From the NCBI GenBank assembly GCA_963664715.2, contig CAXXUY010000008.1:1-64000 (forward strand): 64,000 nucleotides of DNA. Reading direction: 5' to 3'. The position numbers were made by a program, and so were the translations under genes. Below the pieces are notes generated by a model. The model saw nothing but the letters and a program-made list of their open reading frames with translations. It ran no database searches and was not told where the DNA came from. Shown piece by piece: positions 18,979-26,043 of this stretch. Within the stretch, counting starts at the first letter, position 1. Each line of letters starts with the position of its first letter. The DNA is from JAPOXR01 sp963664715 (GTDB lineage: Bacteria > Pseudomonadota > Alphaproteobacteria > Rhodobacterales > Rhodobacteraceae).

Positions 18979-19066
18979 ACATGTGCCGAGTTCGGTTATG
19001 TGTCCGGTCGCCCGCAACCCGTTGATTGCAGGGCCGACGACCGGATTTGCCGCCACATAACTTTCT
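18973..19066. repeat. RIT left inverted repeat (94 bp)
   Basis: From TCCACAACATGTGCCGAG to CACATAACTTTCT, this segment is the exact reverse complement of 22356-22449 by eye. The first six bases, TCCACA, are also the shared junction core. It lies 41 bp before the first recombinase start. Confidence 0.88.
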
Positions 19067-19107
19067 GGAACAACTCACCCTGTTTTCAATCCGACAGGGA
19101 GATTGTC

Positions 19108-20373
19108 ATGTTAGAACAGTACTTCGTGCAGCCAAAGACGTGGGATCGGATCCGGGCTTCTTGGCTCGGTCAGCCGATCGAGGATTATGTGGGCTGGCTT
19201 TCCACGCAGGGATATTCGGCAACGACGGTTCGCCGTCACGTGACCGTGCTCATGCGCTTCGCGGACCATTCCGGCAGTTGCGGGGCAACCCGACCCGAAG
19301 ATCTGCCCGACTTCGTCGAGACTTTCGTGACGCACATGGAGCGCATCCATCGACGGCGCAACCGAAAGACCGCAGCGCCGCGATGGTTCACCGCCCACGT
19401 TCGGGTGCCGGTCGAGCAGATGCTGCGACTCCTGTTGCCCGAGCTGCCCTCCGTGCATCGGCGCCGACTTCCTTTCCCGTTCCGGGACACCGTGCCCGGT
19501 TTCCTCGATCATCTTCGGCAGGAGCGCGGTCTGCAGGAGGCCACCCTGTCCCACTACGCGGCGCATCTGCGGCGTCTTGAGCGGTTCCTTGACCGCATCG
19601 GGCTGGCGGATCTCGGACACCTGTCCCCCACCGTCCTGAGCGCGTTCACCGTCGAGTGCGGACGTGACCTCGGCAAGTCGGCGATGCACGTGCTGTGCAG
19701 CGACTTGCGCGTCTTTCTCCGCCACCTTCATCAGGCCGGACTGCACGATCGGGATCTCAGCGTCGCGGTGGACGGCCCGCGCGTCTACCGACTGTCCGCC
19801 GTTCCGCGTTCGATCTCCTGGCCGGCGATCGAAAGCGTCCTCGACAGCGTCGACCGGCGCACGCCCGTCGGCAGGCGCGACTACGCGATCCTGCTGCTGC
19901 TGGTTGTCTACGGGCTGCGCGCGCGCGAAGTCGCGTCGCTGACCCTCGATGCCATCGACTGGGAACGCGATCGGCTGCTGGTGGCCGACCGCAAGGCGGG
20001 ACACAACACCGCCTTTCCCCTGGCCGGCGTCGTCGCCGAGGCGGTCATCGACTACCTGCGCCATGGACGCCCCGACAGTGCTGAACGCGCCGTGTTCCTG
20101 TGCTCCACGCCGCCGTTCAGGCCGGTTAGCGCCGCTGTCGTCTCCCAACAGGCCACCAAGCATCTTCGAAAGGCGGGAGTGGAGGTTCACCGCGCCGGGT
20201 CGCACACGTTCCGGCACAGCTGCGTGCAACGCCTGATCGATGCCCGGTTCCCGCTCAAGACCATCGGGGACTTCATCGGCCATGGAGATCCCGACAGCAC
20301 GGAGATCTACGCCAAGATCGAGATCGAGGCCCTCCGTGAGCTGGCTCTCGGCGACGGGGAGGCGGTGATATGA
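19108..20373 (+). CDS. ritA: RIT tyrosine recombinase, first gene
   Basis: A 421-residue tyrosine recombinase, the longest of the trio. An N-terminal SAM-like core-binding region precedes the catalytic domain, which shows the first Arg in YGLRAREVASL, HxxR in HTFRHSC and the nucleophile in DSTEIYAK. ATG 19108 follows AGGGAG with good spacing; an upstream in-frame extension to 18787 would run through the inverted repeat into the transposase. The stop overlaps the next gene by 4 nt. All catalytic residues are present, so the enzyme may be active. Confidence 0.9.
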   Translation: MLEQYFVQPKTWDRIRASWLGQPIEDYVGWLSTQGYSATTVRRHVTVLMRFADHSGSCGATRPEDLPDFVETFVTHMERIHRRRNRKTAAPRWFTAHVRVPVEQMLRLLLPELPSVHRRRLPFPFRDTVPGFLDHLRQERGLQEATLSHYAAHLRRLERFLDRIGLADLGHLSPTVLSAFTVECGRDLGKSAMHVLCSDLRVFLRHLHQAGLHDRDLSVAVDGPRVYRLSAVPRSISWPAIESVLDSVDRRTPVGRRDYAILLLLVVYGLRAREVASLTLDAIDWERDRLLVADRKAGHNTAFPLAGVVAEAVIDYLRHGRPDSAERAVFLCSTPPFRPVSAAVVSQQATKHLRKAGVEVHRAGSHTFRHSCVQRLIDARFPLKTIGDFIGHGDPDSTEIYAKIEIEALRELALGDGEAVI

Positions 20374-21359
20374 ACGCGACAAACAGCTTTCGCAGCGTGC
20401 TGGCCGACGACATTCGCCGCTTCCTTGCGCACCATCGGGCACTCGGCAAGCGTTTCGACAGCGAGGAAAGCGCCCTCAGGCTGCTTGACCGGTTCCTGTC
20501 CACGCACGGCGTGAAGACGATTGCCGACGTCACGCCCGGTCAGCTGGACGCCTTTCTTGCCTCCCGGCCACGAACCCGGCCGCGCAGCTACAACCATCTG
20601 GTCAACGTGCTGCAGAGGCTGTTTTGCTGGCTTGTCGCGCAGGACGCGCTTTCCTCTTCGCCGATGCGGGCGGAGCCCCGCCAGCCTGGCGCGCAGCCGA
20701 TGCCTTTCCTGTTCGAACCCGCCGATGTCGAACGCCTCATTGCCAATGCCGCCGGGCTGCGGGACACTCGGCGCTACGTCCATCGGGGATCGACCTACCG
20801 GATGGTCTTTGCCCTGATGTACGGCTTGGGCCTGCGAGTCAGCGAAGCGACCCGGCTGCTGCACGGGGACATCGATCATCAACGCCGATGTCTCCATATC
20901 CGGAACACCAAGTTCCTGAAGAGCCGTCTGGTGCCCTTCGGTCCACGCATGGGCGCCGCGCTGGAGGACTACTTGCGAACCCGCTGGAACTGTCAGCGGC
21001 CTGCGGCAGACGCTCCGCTGTTCTCACTGGCCGTCGACGGCCGACGGCCGGTCGAAAGCAAGACCGTCAGCAGGACGTTCCAGAAGCTCGTTCCCGGGCT
21101 GGAGCTCACTGTCCCCGCAGGCGTCGCCCCGCCTCGATTGCATTGCTTTCGTCACAGCTTTGCCGTTTCGACACTTCTCGGATGGTATCGCGCCGGTGTC
21201 GATCCGAATGCACGCCTGGCGCATCTGTCGACCTTTCTCGGGCATGCCAATCCTTCCTCCACGGCCGTCTACATCACGATCACGGACGCCCTGCTCAATG
21301 AGGCCAACCGGCGTTTCGAACGATATGCGGCGCCGATACTGGATGAGGCGCGACGATGA
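20370..21359 (+). CDS. ritB: RIT tyrosine recombinase, second gene
   Basis: A 329-residue tyrosine recombinase. Catalytic positions visible are Arg in LGLRVSEATRL, HxxR in HCFRHSFA, and the final histidine-like position and tyrosine in LGHANPSSTAVYI. It overlaps both neighbours by 4 nt (ATGA), the usual RIT arrangement, which implies co-translation and perhaps a mixed complex. Confidence 0.9.
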   Translation: MNATNSFRSVLADDIRRFLAHHRALGKRFDSEESALRLLDRFLSTHGVKTIADVTPGQLDAFLASRPRTRPRSYNHLVNVLQRLFCWLVAQDALSSSPMRAEPRQPGAQPMPFLFEPADVERLIANAAGLRDTRRYVHRGSTYRMVFALMYGLGLRVSEATRLLHGDIDHQRRCLHIRNTKFLKSRLVPFGPRMGAALEDYLRTRWNCQRPAADAPLFSLAVDGRRPVESKTVSRTFQKLVPGLELTVPAGVAPPRLHCFRHSFAVSTLLGWYRAGVDPNARLAHLSTFLGHANPSSTAVYITITDALLNEANRRFERYAAPILDEARR

Positions 21360-22357
21360 ACCGGCCTGCTTTGGGCCGCCTGCTCCGCACTTACTTCGAA
21401 GACTATCTCAAGGTGCAGAGAGGCCTGCGTCCCGCCAGTGTTCACAGCTATCGGGACGCTCTCCTGCTGTTTCTGAGATTCGTGGCGGAGGACCGTCGTT
21501 GCAAGCTCACCCGGCTGACGGCCGCCGACCTGACGGCGGCAAGGGTTCGCGGGTTCCTCGCATTCCTCGAACAGCACCGGCACAATCATGTCCGAACGCG
21601 CAACCAGCGGCTGACCGCGCTCAAGACGTTCTTCGACTGGATGGCCGGCCAGGTGCCGGAGACCTGGCCCGAAGCCGAGCAGGTTGTCGCGATTCCGGCA
21701 AAGCGCGTCCCGCCGGCACGCGCGTCCTACCTCGAACGAGACGAGGTCGAGGCCTTGTTTGCCGGCTTGCCGGCATCCGGCGCCCTCGCGCGGCGGGACC
21801 GTGCATTGCTGCTGTTCTTGTACAACACCGGCGCCCGGGTCCAGGAAGTCGCCGACCTCCGGATGGGCAACCTCGACTTCGCCCGAAAGAGGGTTCATCT
21901 GCATGGCAAGGGAGACAAGTGGCGGGTTTGCCCGTTGTGGGACGAAACGATCGACCTGTTGCGGTCCATCGTCGTGACGAAGGATCCCGACGGACCGGTG
22001 TTCATGTCCCAGCGCAGACAGGCGCTGACCCGGTTTGGCATCTACAAGATCGTCCGTCGGCATGCCCGCAGCCTGGACCTGCAAAGGCATGGCGCGGCAA
22101 AGATCGTGTCTCCGCACCAGATTCGACACAGCACCGCCGTTCACCTGCTTGAATCCGGTGTCGAGCCGAACGTGATCCGGAACTGGCTCGGTCATGTCAG
22201 CCTGGCGACCACCAATCACTATGCGGAAATCACCGTCGCCATGAAGGAGAAGGCACTGGCCTGCAGTTCGGCACCTTTGAATGCCGATGCGGAAGCCCCG
22301 GTCGGCCGTCATTGGAAGAACGATCGATCGCTGCTGGACTGGCTCAAGTCCCTGTAG
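21356..22357 (+). CDS. ritC: RIT tyrosine recombinase, third gene
   Basis: A 333-residue tyrosine recombinase. The catalytic pattern is Arg in NTGARVQEVADL, HxxR in PHQIRHSTAVH and Tyr in LGHVSLATTNHYAE. Its TAG stop (22355-22357) overlaps the first bases of the right inverted repeat, so the gene ends exactly at the element's repeat. It has no terminator between it and the palindrome. Confidence 0.9.
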   Translation: MNRPALGRLLRTYFEDYLKVQRGLRPASVHSYRDALLLFLRFVAEDRRCKLTRLTAADLTAARVRGFLAFLEQHRHNHVRTRNQRLTALKTFFDWMAGQVPETWPEAEQVVAIPAKRVPPARASYLERDEVEALFAGLPASGALARRDRALLLFLYNTGARVQEVADLRMGNLDFARKRVHLHGKGDKWRVCPLWDETIDLLRSIVVTKDPDGPVFMSQRRQALTRFGIYKIVRRHARSLDLQRHGAAKIVSPHQIRHSTAVHLLESGVEPNVIRNWLGHVSLATTNHYAEITVAMKEKALACSSAPLNADAEAPVGRHWKNDRSLLDWLKSL

Positions 22358-22449
22358 AAAGTTATGTGGCGGCAAATCCGGTCGTCGGCCCTGCAATCAA
22401 CGGGTTGCGGGCGACCGGACACATAACCGAACTCGGCACATGTTGTGGA
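22356..22449. repeat. RIT right inverted repeat (94 bp)
   Basis: Exact reverse complement, by eye, of 18973-19066. It starts inside the stop codon of the third recombinase and runs into the 32-bp palindrome. Confidence 0.88.
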
Positions 22450-22475
22450 ATATGTGGCGCGCCACATATTCCACA
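22444..22475. repeat. 32-bp perfect palindrome at the RIT right end
   Basis: The sequence is symmetrical about 22459/22460, with centre GGCGCGCC and outer arms TGTGGAATAT and ATATTCCACA. It occurs only at the right end, between the inverted repeat and the junction core TCCACA, so it marks the two ends as different. It may be a recombinase-binding site or an attachment-site product. Confidence 0.8.
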
Positions 22476-23164
22476 TACAGCCTTGCCGGCAGGCCCCGGC
22501 GGGTGATCGCCTCCCGCAGCACCAGCAGGAAGTCCGGCGTGTTGTCGGCGAATGTGAAGCTGGCATGGGGGATGAGCCGTGTGGCATCGTCGAGGATGGC
22601 AAGCAGGTAGGTCTTGCGCTTGCGCCCGCATCCGTCGGCGATCCTGGGTCCGTGCATGGTATCGGCCTGCCAGAGTTCGCCGGCAAGTCGGAATGCAAAA
22701 CGGCGCATGTCCGTTTGCGGGGATTGCGATTGCTGCACCATCAGCCCTTCCCGGGCGAACAGGCGGTGGATGGTCGAGGGCGGCAGCGGCATGTCATCCT
22801 GCACCTCGCCGGAGTCGCGGGCCCGCTCGATCACCTGGCGCACGCTCAGTTCGGGCGCATCACGCTTGATCGACAGCAGCATCTCGATCACATCCGGCGG
22901 CATTCGCCGGGGCCGGGCCCGGTCGGAGCGGGCCTTCGGCATCAGGCCGTCAAAGCCGTCCCGCCTGTAGCGGCGGATCCACTCCCGCAGCGTGCCAACG
23001 GCAATCCGGGTCCGGGTGCTGCCCGGGATCGCATGGGCGCGTGCGGCCCTGGCGCGGATTGCGTCAGCCTGCCCGGTGCCCGGCGCAAGCGCCATGATCT
23101 CTGCGATCAGGCCGTAACGGAACAGGGCGACATCATGCCGATGCCGGTCTTCTCGTGTCTTCAT
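22476..23164 (-). pseudogene. DDE transposase, 5' part (interrupted by RIT element)
   Basis: This is the N-terminal half of the transposon's transposase. Starting at ATG 23164 (GGAGG 9-13 nt upstream) it has a helix-turn-helix region (VGTLREWIRRYRRDGFDGL), a second DNA-binding region (LSVRQVIERARDSGE), and the first catalytic aspartate in GELWQADTMHGPRI. It breaks after LPARLYV; the second Asp and the Glu are in the 3' part. Frame arithmetic shows that excising the RIT restores a single open frame. Confidence 0.88.
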
Positions 23165-23201
23165 GGGGATGATCCTCCGTGTGTGGTCGCATGGCTCTGC
23201 T

Positions 23202-23888
23202 TCACAGGCGGTTAGCGCCATGACCGAAGCGGCGACACGGGCCATCCCGTGTTGGTGGGCCGGTTTGCGATCCGGCGCCATTGGAGGAACGGCGGAATCC
23301 GGCCGGCGGCGGCAGCGCCTGGAGGTGATCGCTGCAGAGCAGGCGGAGTTCAACCAGCGCACTCCCGGTCGCGGTGCGCTCCCGGAATGCGTCGATCCGG
23401 ATCGGGGTCCCGGCATAAAGATCAGGCAGCAGCCCGATGACGGTTGCCAGGAGCAGGCGGACACACTCGACACGGCGCCGGATCCAGCGACGGGCTGCCC
23501 GGGGACTGCCATGACGGCCGGGACGCACCCGCTCTGCCGCACTTGCAAGGCTGCCATCCGCTTCAAACGCCGCCACGCTGTCCTCGACCGACTGCAGCGT
23601 GCCCGCCATCCCTGCCGCCATGAACTGCGGCAGAAGGCTGAACGTCATCAACGAATCCGGACAGTAATACCGGGCAATCCGGAGACCGGACGGGGTCTTG
23701 CGCCCATAGCTGCCGTGCCGGGCAAACCGGCAGCCTCCGTCAGGATGCATCGGACAGCACGAAAGCTTTGCATCATGCCAAGCCTGCGTGCTAATAAATT
23801 CCTCGGCGGAAAGGTCTGTCTTGTAGAGGAGCTGCACCGAACCGTCCACGGCCCGGCGGACGCCTATCCGCGCGGGCCATTCTTTCAT
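23202..23888 (-). CDS. Transposon-borne protein with Cys/His cluster, unknown function
   Basis: A 228-residue protein just upstream of the transposase and on the same strand. A Cys/His-containing stretch (LSCCPMHPDGGCRFARHGSYGR, then RIARYYC) near residues 35-70 looks like a zinc-binding module. It is followed by a helical region with an Arg-rich segment (SPRAARRWIRRRVECVRLLL). I do not recognise the family with certainty. Its location suggests an accessory DNA-binding or end-recognition role in transposition. ATG 23888 is chosen because sequence upstream in frame is not protein-like. Confidence 0.55.
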   Translation of the reverse strand: MKEWPARIGVRRAVDGSVQLLYKTDLSAEEFISTQAWHDAKLSCCPMHPDGGCRFARHGSYGRKTPSGLRIARYYCPDSLMTFSLLPQFMAAGMAGTLQSVEDSVAAFEADGSLASAAERVRPGRHGSPRAARRWIRRRVECVRLLLATVIGLLPDLYAGTPIRIDAFRERTATGSALVELRLLCSDHLQALPPPAGFRRSSNGAGSQTGPPTRDGPCRRFGHGANRL

Positions 23889-24056
23889 CGTCAACCTGAA
23901 CCCGGTCGAATAGACACGAGCCACAATCAGGACAATCACAATCCCCGCGGTCTGCACACTGTCCTGAACCCGCTGCTGGAAAACTGCTCTGCCTGGGAAG
24001 GAAGACAGCCCGGCCATCCCGGACCAATCCGGTTTCCAGGCAAACCGGCGTCGGCC

Positions 24057-24103
24057 TAATCCGGGAAATCTACCGCGCTGCGCGGCAACTCAATCCGGGA
24101 AAC
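24057..24103. repeat. Right-end transposase-site pair
   Basis: TAATCCGGGAAAT (24057-24069) and CAATCCGGGAAAC (24091-24103) start 34 bp apart and are inverted relative to the left-end pair. The outer copy lies 4 bp from the element tip. Confidence 0.65.
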
Positions 24104-24107
24104 AACA

Positions 24108-24112
24108 CGACT
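24108..24112. repeat. Right target-site duplication CGACT
   Basis: Matches the pentamer at 16611-16615 and immediately follows the right tip CAACA of the transposon. Confidence 0.88.
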
Positions 24113-25880
24113 CAAGCCGAAAGTTCTCCTCGGGCTGACCGCGACTCCGGAGCGCGCCGACGGCAAGTCGGTGTTCGAGTGGTTCGACGGACGCATCGCC
24201 TGGGAATCCCGGCTATGGGATGCTCTCGACCAGGGACTGCTGTGTCCGTTCCACTATTTTGGCGTGAACGACGGGACGGATTTGTCCTCGGTCCGTTTCG
24301 AGAGGGGGCGATATGTCGCGGGTGAACTCGACAACGTACTCACCGGCGACCATGTCCGTGCCATTCGAATCCGCCAGGCTGTCGAGGAATTCGTCACGGA
24401 GCCGAACCGGATGCGTGCTCTCGGGTTTTGTGCCGGGGTCGGACATGCCCACTTCATGGCGGACCAGTTTACGAGCTTTGGCTATCCTGCAGTCGCCCTC
24501 GACGCCAGCACACCGGTAGACGATCGCCGTGCAGCGCTTGTCAGGCTGCGGAAGGGAGATATCCGTGTCATTTTCGCCGTAGACCTTTTCAACGAAGGCG
24601 TGGATCTGCCAGAAGTCGACACCGTGCTCATGCTTCGGCCAACTGAAAGCGCAACGGTGTTTCTCCAGCAATTGGGAAGAGGGCTTCGCTGGGCCGAGGG
24701 GAAACGGGTCCTGACCGTCCTTGACTTCGTGGGGCAGGTGCGACGCGAATACCGATACGATGTGCGCTACCGGGCGCTGCTGGGCGGCACCCGCCACCAG
24801 GTTCAGAGAGCTGTCGAGGAGAACTTCCCTCTGCTGCCACCAGGGTGTGCGCTCAAGCTTGACCGCATCGCCAAGGAGACCGTGCTTCGAAATCTCAAGG
24901 AAGCCGTGCGCAACGCCCGAGTGCAACTTGTTGCAGACCTTGGCACTCTCGGTCCTGGCACACGACTGCGCGAATTCATGCGCGAAGCCAACGCGGAACT
25001 GGCAGATATCTATGCCAATCCAGGACGAGGTCACTGCTTTACTCAACTTCGAAAGAAGGCGGGCTTCAAGATGAGCCCGAATCTTCCAGCTGACCATGAT
25101 CCTCTGCTGAAGACCATCGGCCGAATGATCCACGTGGATGATCACGAGAGAATCGAGGCATGGCGAGACATGCTTGAAGGCGGCCATCACGGTCGTCTGT
25201 CCAGCCTGCCGGGCCGCAGGCATCGCCTGGGTCAAATGCTGTTTGCGCACTTGGCTGGCCGCCGACATTCACTCACCGAAGCCGATCAGGTTCTGGCATT
25301 GGTTCGTGGGTCTGCCGAGTTGCGCCAGGAGATCTGCGATCTCCTCGACATACTGGCCGATCGCATCCGCACGGTTTCGGAGGCAGTCGATCCCCACGGA
25401 ACCATGCCCCTGGCAAGCCATGCAACATACACGCTCGGGGAGATTGCGGCTGCACACAATCTTGCTGACAAGCAGGGCAGGTTGGCTCTGCCGCGGGAGG
25501 GAGTCTCGTGGAACAAGGAGACCAACACGGATCTCCTGTTTGTCACGCTGGAGAAATCCGAAAAGGACTTTTCGCCGACAACGCGTTATGAAGACTACCC
25601 GATCTCGCCCACATTGTTCCACTGGATGTCGCAGAACTCAACTTCACCGGAAACCCGGACGGGCCGACGCTATGTCGAACAACGTGAAAGGGGAACGAAT
25701 GTCCTGTTGTTCGTGCGTGAACGCAAAAGGGATGGCAGGGGTGAAACCCTGCCGTATCACTGCCTCGGCCGGGCACACTACAGAGGCCACGAGTCGGAAC
25801 GGCCAATGAAGATTCTCTGGGAACTCGAGCGCCCGATGCCCGGGTGGCTGTATCAGGCAGGCAAGGTGGTCGCAGGTTGA
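24111..25880 (+). pseudogene. PLD-helicase-DUF3427 gene, 3' part (disrupted)
   Basis: The remaining 589 codons of the nuclease-helicase gene. It opens with helicase motif III-type sequence KVLLGLTATPERADG, includes RIRQAVEEFV and FNEGVDLPEVDTVLMLRPT, and the motif VI arginine finger in QQLGRGLRWAEGK. The rest, from about ETVLRNLKEAV to the end, matches the DUF3427-type C-terminal region, ending in a small beta-rich domain (FHWMSQNSTSPETRTGRRY). Read alone from ATG 24171 it lacks Walker A and B and could not be an active helicase. In frame with 15246-16615 after transposon removal. Confidence 0.9.
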
Positions 25881-26043
25881 GCCCGACAACCGACTGGCCG
25901 GATTTCAGGCGGGCCGCACGTTCCCGGCCACCATTCCCGTTGCGCCGGATGCGCACAGACTGAGTCAGAAAGGCGAAACACGCTTCCGAATCCTGGAATC
26001 CCGTTCTATCAATTGTGGAACAGCACAAGACCTGGATTGAATC

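Larger units (their letters stand above)
18979..22475 (+). mobile_element. Recombinase-in-trio (RIT) element
   Basis: A 3,497-bp element inserted in the transposase gene. It carries three overlapping tyrosine recombinase genes and nothing else, bounded by 94-bp inverted repeats and a 32-bp palindrome at the right end. TCCACA is present at both junctions (18973-18978 and 22470-22475), and the uninterrupted site would read GCCGTTATCCACATACAGCC. A 6-bp shared core fits tyrosine-recombinase strand exchange. RIT elements with this gene arrangement are established in proteobacteria. It is oriented opposite to the host transposon's genes. Confidence 0.92.
16616..24107 (-). mobile_element. DDE transposon (Mu/Tn7/Tn5053-like type), itself interrupted
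   Basis: A 7,492-bp element (3,995 bp without its RIT insert) bounded by TGTTG at the left and CAACA at the right, with CGACT duplicated outside. Each end carries two copies of a 13-bp site around TTTCCCGG: 16644-16656 and 16678-16690 at the left, 24057-24069 and 24091-24103 in inverse orientation at the right. Both pairs are spaced 34 bp. Such repeated end sites, TG/CA tips and a 5-bp duplication are typical of Mu/Tn7/Tn5053/Tn552-type elements. Genes on the minus strand in order: a zinc-cluster-like protein, a DDE transposase (split), an AAA ATPase and a DUF3991/Toprim protein. Family name not assigned. Confidence 0.88.

Noticed and set aside
18787..19107. In-frame upstream extension of the first RIT recombinase to 18787
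   Set aside because: It runs through the 94-bp inverted repeat into the transposase gene on the other strand; ATG 19108 has a good ribosome-binding site and the expected N-terminus.
19111..20442. 443-residue minus-strand open frame opposite the first recombinase
   Set aside because: It is the complement of a well-supported recombinase gene and shows no motifs; long antisense frames are expected at this GC content.
24171..25880. A stand-alone helicase gene from ATG 24171
   Set aside because: It lacks Walker A and B and continues upstream in frame to the transposon junction at 24107; it is the 3' fragment of the 15246 gene.
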